A stretch of 64,000 nt of DNA from the NCBI GenBank assembly GCA_903813345.2, contig CAIIXF020000009.1:11464030-11528029 (forward strand). Direction: 5' to 3'. Below are positions 12,704 to 24,604 of this stretch, one piece after another. The notes beneath the pieces are model-generated. The model saw only the letters and a program-made list of their open reading frames with translations. It searched no databases and had not been told where the DNA came from. Made by a program: the position numbers and the translations under genes. The DNA is from Owenia fusiformis. Lineage: Eukaryota > Annelida > Polychaeta > Sabellida > Oweniidae. Within the stretch, counting starts at the first letter, position 1; every line of letters begins with the position of its first letter.

Positions 12704-13168
12704 CTTATAATATTATCATTTCATTATATTGTGCCATCAAAAGAAATGATACATTTTAGAGTGTGATACTCTGGTGCCGTTTTCAATAGATCTTACTTTT
12801 AGTGTTATTGGACTTCAAAGAGAAGTGAAGGTTATCCGCAAATATTATACCCATTGCATGGGATAGGTTATTTTCTTTGGTATAACAAAATATTTGAGCT
12901 AAAAAATAATTTGTGAAGTTTTCTAAATTTTAATGAAAAATAGCATGCTCCCCTAAGCTGGACAAATCGTTGACCACCTGTGACTTACCAACCATATTTC
13001 ATGACTACCAGCCTGATATAGTCACAATGTTACATGACTTTAAATATCAAGTAGTTATTTCCTAAAATGACAGGGTTGCAGCTTTTTTTGACCACCCTGT
13101 ACAGCAATATTACTTAATATTATTATATTACTTAAATAATATTATAGTTTTCTTTTGTTTAATTCCAG

Positions 13169-13372
13169 GTGATGTTTGAGACCAAAAAAACGGCGAGCGG
13201 TTTATGTTGGCTATTTCCAAAGCAACAACATGTATGCATATCAATACAAGGATTGCCATTGCGCATGTTCATTTGTTGCACAATACAACACAGAAAAAGC
13301 AAGCAAGATCAAAGATTATTAATTGAGCCATTAGAGCCAAATACGACACCAATCTCGAAAAAGAAGCTTTAA
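13169..13372 (+). CDS. Candidate terminal exon, unknown gene
   Basis: After a gtttaattccag acceptor, an open frame in phase 0 runs 67 codons to a TAA, ending with a basic NTTPISKKKL tail. It could be the last exon of the unknown gene suggested at 8.3-10.6 kb, whose exon at 10620 ends in phase 0 and would match. Domain unknown. Chance cannot be excluded in this AT-rich background. Confidence 0.25.
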   Translation: MMFETKKTASGLCWLFPKQQHVCISIQGLPLRMFICCTIQHRKSKQDQRLLIEPLEPNTTPISKKKL

Positions 13373-13653
13373 GATGAAATTGGGGAAGATAGCATCTCTC
13401 TATATAGGAATGAACACTCTCACTATTGAGTCAAAGCCAGTGATATGGTGGGATCAATTTATGTGGCAAACGTCAAAGCCATTGTAAATTCCTTGAAGAT
13501 GAATCTGACAAAATGCGAAGATAGACTTGATGAATATGACCCTAATTTACTTCAGATTTTTTTAAACCGTTAGATTAGAACTTGGGCTAGTATAATGATG
13601 AAGCTAATAGATTATAATGTATTATGAAAGAACTAGAGTATTACTCATATTTA

Positions 13654-15055
13654 CACGCCTAACCATCGACAACGTACAGTGACAAAATATACCATTGCAC
13701 ACTTTATATTGTACAGTGTCACTAAAAACTGATGATGCAGGTGTGATGTAGGTTTTCAAAAATTAATTTTGGGAATACTTGAAAGATTTCAATTTCATCT
13801 CCAACTTTTAGCTTTCTGATTACATTAAAAGATTTAAAAGCAATGCTTGATTTTTTCCTAGTTAGTCTATCAACAAAAATTGAACGGTTGGAAAATGTTG
13901 GGTTTTTCAGATTACCTTTGATCATTTTTTCTCCTGTCGCCTAAGAGTGTCATTTATTTTTATGAGAATATGTTTCTCTAAACTACACAATTTAAGATGA
14001 GTGAAGATTTGATAAATATTATGTATTGGGTGTAATTTTAAAAAATCAGAAGAGTAGTTGTCAACTCCACTGAAGGGTGTTAGTGTAAAATGTAAATGAA
14101 ATTCACGAGATGTTATATTGAACAATGCAATAATTAAACAAGTTATGTTTAAGGAACATGTTCAATAATCCCCAATACAGATGTTCTAAAGTTAAGGTAA
14201 ATTTGATTTTTAAATCTTGTTGAATGTTATTTCATTTTATAAAAGTGTTGGTGTGGTGATTAATATGTGACCATGGGGTGTTAGCCTCTTACCCTTTGAT
14301 CACTTGACATCTGTACTTTAACGTAATAAGAAACACTTTTATGAATTTTAATTATCTTAAGAAGTTGATAGAGAGATTTATACTAGCTAGTCGAAGATGA
14401 CTTTTTAAAATCCTCTTTATGCTATATCTGGAAAGTGTTGAGGTTCAATACAATGGTTCAATCAAGTAATACTGTGATTGTTAAGCTTCAGTTTGAAATC
14501 AATCTGATCCCCCTGCCCATTAGTGTTATTAAAAATATGTTGTCAGGGTTAACTGTGAATTCAGATATGTAAGTTCGTTGAGACAACGTACATCAAGATG
14601 ACAAGGCACATTCGTAATTTTCTGATTTTTATTATTTTAACAAAAACATGAATATTTATTACATTTTCAACCGACCTTAATTGTGTAACTTAAGGAAACA
14701 TATTCTCATAAAAATAATTGACACTCTTAGGCGACAGGGGGAAAAATGATCAAAGTAAATGTGAAAAACCCAACATTTCCAACCGATCATTGTTTGTGGT
14801 TAGATTTACTATGAAAAAAATCGAGCACTGCTCGAAAATCTTTTAACATAATCAGAAAGCTAATGGTTTTCCTAATCGAATACACACAAAATTAAGCATG
14901 AAATTCTTTATGCATTCCTCAGATTAATGTTTAAAACCTACATCACACCTACATCATATCTTTTGCTTCATATCAGTTAGAATAGTGACACTGTACATCA
15001 AAAGTCTACGGGGGTATATTTTGTCACTGTACTTTGTCGATGATCAGGTGTGATT
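13654..15055. repeat. 1.4-kb element with about 350-bp inverted arms
   Basis: The left arm, about 13654-14000, and the right arm, about 14695-15055, are reverse complements with moderate divergence. Landmarks in both are tacagtgacaaaatata at the outer end, aggtgtgatgtaggtttt, and gtcgcctaagagtgtca near the inner end. The spacer of about 700 bp has no long open frame. This is the structure of a foldback or long-TIR non-autonomous transposon. Confidence 0.7.
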
Positions 15056-15422
15056 TAAAATAAAAAAGTTAAAATGATCAATCTTCTGCCTGTTGTACCA
15101 TCAGAAACAATATCTTCTAATGAAGTATTTTCTGTAATGCTAAAGATTACTTGATCTGTACGTGATGAACTACTTTTTAAAAATATCTTGTCATGAAATT
15201 TAAAATTGTACTTATATAGAATTGCAATTAAAACATTATATAAGACATGTTAATTGCAATCCGATGAAAATTTCTGTTGCCAAACTTATGAATGGAAGCG
15301 AATTTGCTTTTAACACACAAATGTTGACTTAATGAATTCAAACATCAATTTCGATTAAAAAACAGAAGTGAAAACTATAATTTCTGAATCCTTACCTGTA
15401 ATGTCAGTTTACTATACTAGAA

Positions 15423-15871
15423 TGTCTGAATTCAGACACCTTATTTCAGTTTTATAGATTGTTGTCTGAATTCAGGCACCTCATTCAAGCTTAGTTAAGT
15501 GTCTGAATTCAGACACCATTTTTCAGTTTTAAAGATTGTTGTCTGAATTCAGGCACCTCATCCAAGCTTAGCAAAGTGTCTGAATTCAGACACCATATTT
15601 CAGTTTTATAGATTGTTGTCCGAATTCAGGCACCTCATCCAAGCTTAGCAAAGTGTCTGAATTCAGACACCATATTTCAGTTTTATGGAATGTTGTCTGA
15701 ATTCAGGCACCTCATCCAAGCTTAGCAAAGTGTCTGAATTCAGACACCTTACTTTAGTTTAAGAGAATCTTGTCTTTTTAAATTAAAAATGTGTGGGCAT
15801 GTCTGAATCCAGACACATATTTTCCCATACTAAGAGTTGCATAGAGTAAAACATCTGCCTGAATTCAGACA
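15423..15871. repeat. Array of 16-bp palindromes, array 2, with 77-bp higher-order unit
   Basis: Eleven copies of TGTCTGAATTCAGACA or a one-to-two-base variant begin at 15423, 15463, 15500, 15540, 15577, 15617, 15654, 15694, 15731, 15800 and 15856. For the first nine the spacing alternates 40, 37, 40, 37. Copies alternate between the perfect palindrome followed by a ttttcagtttta spacer and a variant ending ttcaggca followed by a catccaagcttagcaaag spacer, so the real repeat unit is 77 bp. The same palindrome forms array 1 ten kilobases upstream. Confidence 0.92.
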
Positions 15872-16260
15872 CTTCATATATCTACACAAAAAGCTTGTAA
15901 ATATGTTGCTGATGTCTGTACATAACATAGATATACAGTACCTAGAAATATATATCTTTATTTTTATACTTTGCTGGTTGTTTATAATCTTTTCTCATAC
16001 AAATAACTTCTCCAGCACCTAAAGAATACATTAATTGTCAAATATATTTCTTAATTTATATTAATAATTCAAACTTTTGTCACCTATGGAATTGCCAAAC
16101 TACACTGGAACCTGTTTAAACAGGTCCTTTTTACTCGATTTTTGTATGATAAAAAATTATGTTTGGGTCTGTTATAAAGGACCAGGTACAGTATGGCAAG
16201 TGATTTTGGACAGTCATATCTTAATCCATTAGTACTTTCTTGCCAAAGGGCAGTGGTTTT

Positions 16261-18537
16261 TAGCTCACATGGTGAGCTTTTGCAATCACTCACTTGTCTG
16301 TCCGTGCGTCCGTGCGTGCGTCCATCCGTCGGTCTGTCCATCAACAATAGTGGCACATTTTTAAAACCTCTGTAGATAGGATTCTCGTTTTGAGTTATTT
16401 TTGTTCAACATCAATACAGAAAACTCCCCTCCGACTCCTGGTTCTAAAGCTCACCAATTTTCAAGATGGCTGCCATTTTTGTCTCGTGAAATTCATTTTT
16501 GACCCATTTCCTAGCTTTACAAATAATGTCAGGTGTCCTGCATTGTTAATATCCATGTCAATGTGAAGAGTAGTTATATGAAATAATTTTGTTACAAAAA
16601 ATCAGTAAAACATTGTATCCGTTTTTTTTATTTTCAGCCATTTTAGTTAACATGGATTTGTCCATCTGTCTGGCGAAATCCACTTTTGGACCATTTGCCT
16701 GAAAACCTCTGTCGATAAGATTCCCGTTTTAAGTTATTTATGTTCAACATAAATACAGAAAACTCCCCTATGACTCCTGGTTAAAAAGCTCGCCTATTTT
16801 CAAAATGGCCCCCATTTTTGTCTCGCGAAATTCACTTTCAACCCATTTCCTAGCTTTCAAAATAATTTCAGGTGTCCTGCATTGTAAAATCCATGTCAAT
16901 GTAAAGAGTAGTTGTATGAAATAATTTTAGTTAACATTTATTTGTCCATCTGTCTTTCAGTCAGTCCAAGATAGTGGCAAGTTTAAAAACCAATGTCTGT
17001 CAACACTTGGCTCTTTTTAAATCCTCTGTAGATAGGATTCCTGTTTTAGAATATTTTTGTTCAGCATCAATAAAGAAAAAACCCCTGTGACACACTACCC
17101 TACCTCGATCACGCATGCGCGAATTTTTTGGCTTTCAATCAGGTCGCTTTTGAGTATATCGACTGCTTACTCAAAAGGTTAATACGTTTGGTGCTCGGAG
17201 TGAGTCAATATTGCTATTCGCTACACTTCAGTGGTGCAATAGTGAAGTCGATGTTCCAAGTTATATGATAGTTATAGAAAGAATGAAAATAATATCGTTT
17301 TAAATTTTAAAATATTTGATATGTCATAGTACACGGTACACAATTGCAAAAGTTGATCAATACAGGGTACAAGGAATGTAAATTGTTCAATAGTACAGGG
17401 AGCGAGAAAGTAAGCTGATTATACAGACATACTATGTTCCGACCTCATGTACATTTACGCTGCAAACAGTGAAAGTAATGCTAAAAAGGTCGCCTGTTGA
17501 TGCTTTGGGGTGTCCTCAATTGTTATTTAATCCAAATAAAGTAAACATTATTTTGTAGATTTAGACACAGGCTTTCAGGTCGTATGCATTTTAGTCATAA
17601 AATAAACAAGAACGCTAGATTATACGTGTTACTAGGGTATTAAATTGAAATAAAATAACAAAATTAAATGTTAAGACGTTAATGATAATTATATAAATGA
17701 CTATCCGCTATCAGTATTAATGGCTATCCGCTACTCAGAATAATTAAAATTGCCTGAACTACATGTGAAGAATCCTTCTATATAACCCCTTGAATGGTAT
17801 AATTCACTACCGTCCTCAAAAACCGATCATTTAGAATGTTTTGTTCAAATTCACAAAAATACAGTTGAATAACATACTAGAAAACGTATCCACCTATAAC
17901 ACGATGACACGCAGTTGAAATAATAGTTCACTGTTTTTTTTTGTTACATATCAATGTAACATTTTCGAAGGGAAACTTACATGCTCCCTGTACGTTGACA
18001 GATTTACTGAAATGTATCGTGTATTGTGTTGAGTTTTGCTTCACTGCGCCCACTATTATCTATCTTTGCCTATAGGGTTTTTTTGCCAACAATATTCTAC
18101 AAACTGCTTGATGAATCAATTCTATGTCTGGTAGAACACTAGAAATAAATGTAAAATGTATTTTACGTTCAGAAATATGGAATTAAACCCACGTCCTCCA
18201 TTTGCAACTTAGCTGTACCCTGTTTCCATTTTAAACGTGGTCACGTGGTAGGGTAGTGTGTGTGACTTCTGCTTCAAAAGCTCGCCTATTTTCAAAACGG
18301 CCACCATTTTTGTCTTGTGAAATTCACTTTTGGCCCATTTCCTAGCTTTACGAATAATTCCAGATGTCCTACATTGAAAAAGCCATGTCTTTGTAAAGAG
18401 TAGTTGTATGAAATAATTTTGTTACAAAAAATCAGCAAAAACATCATATCAATTTTTTTATTTTCTGTCATTTTAGCCATCATTCACTTTTGAGCAACAC
18501 CATGTGAGCCCAGTACCCACGGTACTAATTTTTATTT
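16261..18537 (+). repeat. gctcac/gtccgtcc-type interspersed repeat with three tandem internal units
   Basis: The repeat starts tagctcacatggtgagct, has a gtccgtgcgtccgtgcg tract at 16300-16340, and ends near a cccagtacccacggtacta string at 18511-18530. Internally about 300-bp units begin aacctctgt-gataggattc near 16360, 16706 and 17022; each contains ctcccct-gactcctgg, aagctcgcc and a caaaatggc-ccattttt phrase. The third unit is split by the insertion at 17091-18260. A reverse-oriented relative lies at 49757-50707. Confidence 0.65.
17091..18260. mobile_element. 1170-bp non-autonomous DNA transposon with TIRs and TSD
   Basis: The ends are cacactaccctacc and ggtagggtagtgtg, exact inverse complements. 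They are flanked by the direct repeat tgtga at 17086-17090 and 18261-18265. Removing the element and one tgtga restores cccctgtgacttctgcttcaaaagctcgcc-type sequence, which aligns with the uninterrupted paralogous unit at 16762-16795, so the empty site can be read in the same window. Subterminal sequence contains a further imperfect inverted stretch (tacagggagc / gctccctgta). There is no long open frame. The superfamily is not certain. Confidence 0.85.
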
Positions 18538-19074
18538 AAAACAATGTGCTTTCTTTCAAGTGAAGTTCCAACAATTCCACTTGTGGAGGTGTTCCATTTA
18601 AAGAGGTGTTCCACTTTACAGGTTTTGAGAAAGTACTCATGGTGAAAGATATAATGACCTTCTAAAATCACTTGCCATACTTACCCTGGTCCTTTATGTT
18701 GGGTTATTAGGTATTAGACATGGATATGATATTAGATAAAATAAGATTATACAAGTAATATTAATAAAATATTATTAAATAAGAATTATGAAATAAATTG
18801 AATTGAATAAATGACAGAACTAAATTTGCTTGCCGATCCTGAATTAATGATTTATGCAACACAACATGATATCATTTTTAATTTCACATTGTATTAATGC
18901 TTTAAATGCTATATTCATAGAGTCAAGTAGTTGTGACATATTTCCTATTGTATTGCAATTAAGTTGTATGTTGTAGGCCTATATCAGTATGCCCTACACC
19001 AAAAGAAATAAAGCAATGTAAATACGTATATGTTACTATACTTATTGTATCTTAATTATCCCAACGGACGAAGT

Positions 19075-19775
19075 TCTGTAGGGATATAGTAAAGCCCTCC
19101 GTCCGTCCGTCTGTCCGTCAGTCACACTGGAGGCCAAGAGAACTTATCCTGGTATTCATGTTGGAACTTGAATTCGTCCGTCTGTCCGGAGGATAACTCG
19201 AATACTAGTCAACAGATTTTCTTCATATTTAATGGAAAGATGTATATTGGTGAATAGTTTTACGCAAATTTTTCTTCAAGATGGCCGCCAGTTTGAAAAT
19301 GCCGCGAATTTTTCACAAAAATCTTACGTTTTTCATTTTAAACCAAAATAATAAATATTATTATTTGAAATTTTGGCAGTTTATTAACATCTGTCTATTT
19401 CACATATATATCCCGAGTTTTTCACCCTGACCCCCAGGGGCCGTAAATGGGGGTTGAGAAAACAGGAATTTGCGTTAATTTTGAGATGTATAGCTTTATT
19501 ATACTCAAATGAAAGGCAATTTAGAGTAGATTGTAAATATCGTAGCGTTTTTCTGATTGGGGCCTAAAAAAATCAAAATGGCCGCCTAATGCGTGATTTC
19601 GCAATTATTTTCTGATCTCTTAAAAGTATGGCTATATTATACTCAAATTGAAGGTATTTCAGAGTAGATCACAATTATGGCATTGTTTTTCTGATTTGCG
19701 TCTTTGAAAATTCAAAATGGCTGACTAGAGCAGAAATTCGCCATTTCTTAGATTTACATGATGCTACAATGATTT
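19075..19775 (+). repeat. Interspersed repeat, copy 2, with gtccgtccgtc tract
   Basis: The copy begins cggacgaagttctgtagggatatagt and has a ccgtccgtccgtctgtccgtcagtc-like tract at 19100-19126. It continues with the same ordered phrases as 3665-4390 (ggaaagatgtatattggtgaa, agatggccgcca, cctgaccccca, and gagtagat segments). A cgttgggatttgctactccgt string at 19852 may be its right end. Non-coding dispersed repeat. Confidence 0.6.
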
Positions 19776-19869
19776 AATATATTTATTGAAGGTAAGAGTA
19801 GATGGTAAATATTATTTTGTGACTGTACAGATTGATGATTTATATAGTGTTCGTTGGGATTTGCTACTC

Positions 19870-21840
19870 CGTGGAGTTGCCATTTTCTAGTTCCTTATTG
19901 AGTTCAGTACAGAGTGATCATGACAAATATATCACAAAAATGGACATACATCATGACATTAAATGTCATTTGAGCCATATAGTACTGTTCTTTTTCCTCC
20001 CAAACATTTACATAATGATCTAATTTGGTGGGTGTTTGGTGTACAGCTGGAAAATATTTGAAATACGATTTTGTTTCTATTATATGACTTCGAATTTAAT
20101 GAGAAACAATTAAGAAAAATATTATGTAGACTAGTATAAAAATTCATTTACAGCGCGCATAAGAAGCTAAGACGATTCTCTTGGATTTACATAAATCAGT
20201 CAAAATTGGAGCACAGTACGTGTTCGTGAGTTTAATGTCCATATAACATGTTTAGTACCATGGTACATGAAGTGTGAACTATTCCATATCATAAATGAGA
20301 ATATTTTAACTGAATGAGGAAAAAATTACACTCTTGTCTATTCTAAAAATGCGGAATTTATACATATAATCATCATTCCGATTGGAATGACGCGCTAAAA
20401 AAGATTCACAGGCCAGCGGAAATTGTGCCGTAAAATATGGCGCTGTTTTAAATGCGCCCACATTGCAAAGAAATGTACCAAATCCATCCACTTCATCCTA
20501 TATCAATGAATTTTCTCTTAGCTGTTATTTGGAACATGTGTAGTGTGATCGGATGAAAACATATTTTCTACACAAAATGGGCATCTTGAATTTGAATTTC
20601 GAACATTCGTCTTTAAGAAATGAATACGATCCGTCTTTAGAATAGGTTAATTGTTCATAAATGTCCGTATCTTTAAACCCTTATACTATCTACAAAGTGT
20701 CTTATCGTACATTGATTTTTCAATTTCATAATATGATATTTGGCGTACACATTATTCAATACGCCTTTACGAGACTTATGTTATTTCGATCGTTTTATTT
20801 GGAATTTCAATGGGCGAATTTCATGTTCAAGCTTGATGTCAACTGAAGTACATCCGTGAACTATTTAAGTCGTCAACTTGGATTTTGGGCTAAAATGACG
20901 CCATTTAAGAGTTTTCATTTTAGTAAAAACTGTAACAATTTTTCATGTTCAATTGAATCATTCTTGTTTTTTGTTTGCCTAAAATTCGATACATTGCTCA
21001 CGCTGTGGTCGTCTTATATATATTTTCCATTAAATATTGATCCTTAAAATTAATTCCAGATTTCTATGAAGAAAATGCATGATTAAAGAAATAATTACGT
21101 CACACGTAATTTTTGTCTCAATATTAGCCCCGTTTTAGCAGTTTTCGTATTTTTAAACTGAAAAATGAATACTTAATCGTTATCGGATCAGATAAATATT
21201 TCGTATACATGAAATTAAATACCTTCCGCGAATAATGGGTGATACATATTTTTATATAACAATATTTATTTGGTGTGCGAAATGCCTAAACTTTAGAGAT
21301 AGAAACTACAGATAGATCCGTGATTTGTGTCGTCAAACACGTTATTTGTGTAAAAAATGAGCCGTTTTAAGTTTGAGGTTTAGTAAAAACTGTAACGATC
21401 GTTGGATTTTAAGTGAATCTAAATAATTTTTTCACGAGCATGATTTTCGATACATTATCCAACTTTTGTACGATCTAAAATGAATCATAAAAATAAATTA
21501 TTCTATAAATTAATCAGACAAAGTCGAAGTTCAAAAAAGTTAAAAGTAGCCCTTTTTCCAACGCATTTTATACCCACTTCCCGTGGTCTTGGGCAGTTGA
21601 AAAATACACCATTAGATAGAGGAGGTACTTATCATTATAGGCATACTATTTTTATTTTATTAAAGTAACATCTTGATTGCTAAACAACTCGTTAAAGACC
21701 ATGCCCAATCGGGCGTAAACAAGTAGTTCGAAAATGCCGAAATTATTACTACGCACTTTTTTTTTAAAACCGGTAAACAACAATGGGTTTATAACGTCGG
21801 CCGACAGACTGATTGTACTTGTTCATGCTAACTGGTCCCC
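19870..21840. other. Region upstream of gene A without a recognised exon
   Basis: I searched this stretch for the signal-peptide and N-terminal exons expected upstream of exon A1 and found none that is convincing. Two segments, near 20890-20945 and 21355-21405, share tttagtaaaaactgtaac with similar surroundings, suggesting an old local duplication. Several open frames of about 60 codons occur on the plus strand but lack splice signals or recognisable domains. Confidence 0.4.
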
Positions 21841-21842
21841 AT

Positions 21843-21973
21843 CTGGTTATAAAGACGTAACGTTTCTATACAACAAGACCTCCTTTTTGGCAAAAAAAAG
21901 AAAATAAAGAAATCTCCCGACGGGATTTCATTCATTTTGTTATAAAGACGTAACGTAACGTATTTATAACCAG
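21843..21973. repeat. Short TIR element just upstream of exon A1
   Basis: The ends are ctggttataaa and tttataaccag, with gacgtaacg/cgtaacgta continuing the symmetry inward. At 131 bp and without coding potential it is likely a MITE. It ends about 65 bp before the acceptor of exon A1. Confidence 0.55.
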
Positions 21974-22038
21974 GTGATTTTAATATATAGACCAAAACAT
22001 AATCTTTATTTTGAAAAAGTGGTGAACATCTTGGATAG

Positions 22039-22232
22039 TGCCGTATACTACCTACCCATTGAAGAGATCAAGAACGGTAAAATCTCAGGAACTGGCCATG
22101 GGATATACGGAGAAGTCTTTGAAAATCCAAATATAGTACAAGGCCGAGTAGGGGGTGGACTATCGCTGGATGGAATAAACCAATATGTTAAGTTGAACAG
22201 CCCGACTGTAAACCTGAGAGAAACATGTTTTG
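22039..22232 (+). CDS. Gene A exon A1: LamG domain, first part
   Basis: The exon follows gataag-free acceptor ttggatag and ends at ttttg|gtaagt. It encodes YYLPIEEIKNG, then IVQGRVGGGLSLDGINQYV and TCF, typical of the first strands of a LamG_3/concanavalin-like fold. Start phase 2, end phase 1. It corresponds to B1 at 46975-47162, and a stretch of about 50 bases through ggccgagtagggggtgg is identical in the two genes. The acceptor has a modest pyrimidine tract; the position is fixed mainly by alignment with B1. Confidence 0.85.
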
Positions 22233-23110
22233 GTAAGTATGAATATTTTTATTTATCTGACTGGTTCTATTTGAATTGTCCCCAAGTTGAGGAAAAATTC
22301 AAATATTTTCCAATAGTCCCTCCTTCAAAAAAGATTCCGCATTCACAATAGAATACTATTAGAAAATCACCGTTCGCACGGAAGCCAATGTAAATGGTGA
22401 ATTTATAGAGTGTGTATGGAAACTCATTCTCGAAATTACAAGAAGTAATCCCTATTCACAATTTGAATTGACCAAAATCTTACAAAAATGTGCTACATTG
22501 CAGTTGCACCTCCTCCAAAACACAAATAGGAAGACCTGTGTGAATGCCCTGGATTCACTGTAGCCGTTTAATTTCTTTAATTTAATGAATGTCCTGTTAT
22601 ATTGTGAACGCAAACTCTCATTTATGGAACATACGATTTACAGTAAATCAAGTCAGTGATTTCAGACTTTTTGTATTCTAATTGAAGTTTATTTAAATCT
22701 CCTGTGCTAGAAAGTAGTTTTATTAGTTTTGGAAATTGAAAATATTGGTTTTACATCTTAAAAGTACATGTAGGTAGTCCCATGTTGTGAATTTAGATAC
22801 TTACTAAGAGGTGTTCAATATGATTCTTATTCTGACTGTTGGGAATGTGTTTTGTCCTATGTACTTGATGTGATACTTGCTACAATTTGTCTTCCAAATT
22901 ATAATTTTACCATTTCTATTGTTCGTTTTTTTATAATAGCATCAGATGGCAGAAATTCGTCAATAATGTACATCAAACAACGCATGATAATAAAGATATT
23001 TATATCAATTCAATGTTTAATATTGCAAATTGGAAGGCTGGTATAACTGTTAGATTAATATGTAAATTTATTAGTGACCATTTGCATGAATGATGTCAAT
23101 TGTGTTACAG
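22233..23110 (+). other. Intron A1-A2
   Basis: It starts with a gtaagtatg donor and ends tgtgttacag. Its first 50 bases resemble the start of the equivalent gene B intron, where the same sequence has expanded into a satellite. No other structure seen. Confidence 0.7.
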
Positions 23111-23413
23111 GGGATCTCGATAGATGTAACAATGGAGCAACACTTTCATTATGGATAAAATTAGGCCAGAAGGATTCTTCAAACATGTACTACTTCTCTA
23201 GTGGAGGACAAACGAAATATTCACACGGTATAGCGGTACTCTGGAAAGACGGGAGCCTCCTTGCTTGGATGAGTAGCACCACGAAATTGTGGAAGACATC
23301 TTGGGATTGGCCAGAGAAAGGAAAATGGTACCATCTTGTCTTAGCCTGGGATAGGGACCAAGACGCGATGCAATTCTATGTTAATGGAACGATGGTTCAT
23401 GAAAATATCGCAC
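23111..23413 (+). CDS. Gene A exon A2: LamG domain, core
   Basis: The exon encodes the core of the LamG/ConA-like fold: GATLSLWIK, SHGIAVLWKDG, DWPEKGKWYHLVLAWD and FYVNGTMV. It begins after gtgttacag in phase 1 and ends at gcac|gtgaga in phase 1. Reading through the donor meets a stop five codons on, which supports the splice. The donor is shared with B2 (gaac|gtgaga). Coding similarity to B2 is very high, including silent sites. Confidence 0.93.
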
Positions 23414-24053
23414 GTGAGACAAATCTTTAGTACTCTGATTTTATATTTGATTGATGTTATTTCTCATTTGTTTACTCATTGTTAGTGACAATAAGTTAAC
23501 TTAAAACATGTTTTAATGTCATTACTCTATGAAGATTCTGAATTAAGCATTAAATTCATAAACTGTACATTTGGTGTCGAAACGGTACGGTATTCGATGT
23601 CGGAACTGCGTTGTACCTTCGGTGCAGAAACGGCGCCCAGTTTCGGTGTCGGAACGACACCGAAAGAATTCAGTGTCAGAAATTCAGTGTCACAATTCAG
23701 GAATGGTGCCGAAACGGTGTTCATGTTTAGGTGCCCGGAACAGCATCAAAGTGTTGGCTGTGTATGTTTTTTATGTTATACAAATGATACCTTTCATTAT
23801 CAATACATATTTCTCTCACTAAACAATTATTTTTTTAAAATATTGAATACTGTCATGGTCATGTTAAAACAGAAAATGAAGGCAATCCCAAATATACAAT
23901 AGTGTTATGGAACCGTCTTAGTTTTGTAAATAAAAATACCATTTTTGAAGTCTGTCGCAGTCGATGAGTTAATAGAAAGAGTTGGATTGAAATTCTGTTG
24001 CTTGATCGATATTGAGCATTAAACCTGAAAATTTTATTTTTTAATTTTTTCAG
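23414..24053 (+). other. Intron A2-A3 with GC-richer repetitive patch
   Basis: Between 23572 and 23735 the sequence is unusually GC-rich for its surroundings and made of imperfect copies of a ggtgycgraacgg motif, in both orientations (for example tcggtgtcgg aacgacaccg). The remainder is AT-rich intron ending in a T-rich tract and ttttttcag. The open frames across the patch do not look like protein domains. Confidence 0.6.
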
Positions 24054-24221
24054 CTGAAACAAGGAGTGATCTATCAAATCAGTACAATGACATCGTCCTC
24101 GGAAGGCCAAACAACAATGCTTTAAATGCATTATATGGGGAAGTAATCGTCGATGAACTCATGTTTTGGGATACACATCATGACTCTGAGTTTTCTAGAA
24201 ACCTTTATAACATGTATTCGG
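24054..24221 (+). CDS. Gene A exon A3: LamG domain, last part
   Basis: Phase 1-1 exon of 56 codons between tttttcag and a tcgg|gtacgt donor. It encodes YNDIVLGRPNNN, then YGEVIVDELMFWD and LYNMYS, the C-terminal strands of LamG_3 (a GxxxxDExxxW-like signature). Matches B3 at 50837-50995 but is clearly more diverged than the A2/B2 pair. Confidence 0.93.
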
Positions 24222-24604
24222 GTACGTGAATCATAATCGCTGTAATGAAGGAATTCCTTTATATAAATTGAAATCGAATGATAGTTTTACTATATCAATT
24301 GAAGCTACCACAATAGCCTTGCTTTATAACTGTGAACCCCCTTATCTGCTTCTCCAACACAACACAAAGTAGAGTAGATAGGAGGAGGGTCCAGTTTCTT
24401 AAAGCGAGACCACTACCACAAATGCCAAATTCACGAACAAGTGATGCTTGTCAAAGTTTATTATAATGAAATGGTATTTTATCACTAATACTGTCTAATC
24501 AAAGGTCAATTATCGATGAGTTTAAAGTTAAACTTATAACCTATGAAGTTGTTAAAAGTTGAAAAAATGTTATGAAAAAGAAACAAGATGATGGAAACGG
24601 GAGC

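Larger units (their letters stand above)
16160..18700. mobile_element. Foldback element carrying two nested insertions
   Basis: The outer ends are inverted repeats: taaaggaccagg-tatggcaagtgatttt at the left (16175-16215) and its reverse complement at 18650-18700, with gagtactttc-like sequence inside each. A second copy of the family lies at 29924-30640. The left arm is interrupted after cagtggtttt by a gctcacatggtgagc repeat (16261-18537), which is itself interrupted by a 1170-bp element (17091-18260). No transposase is visible. Confidence 0.7.

Noticed and set aside
4903-15871. Regularly spaced palindromic repeats resembling CRISPR arrays
   Set aside because: Spacers are themselves repeated and the surroundings are eukaryotic with spliced genes; no cas-like gene. 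Called as satellites.
19829-19905. Signal-peptide-like frame MMIYIVFVGICYSVE as a start for gene A
   Set aside because: It lies at the edge of the interspersed repeat family of 19075-19775 and no donor with the needed phase 2 end was seen.
23516-23902. 128-codon frame in intron A2-A3
   Set aside because: Covers a repetitive patch open in several frames; not linked by splice phase.
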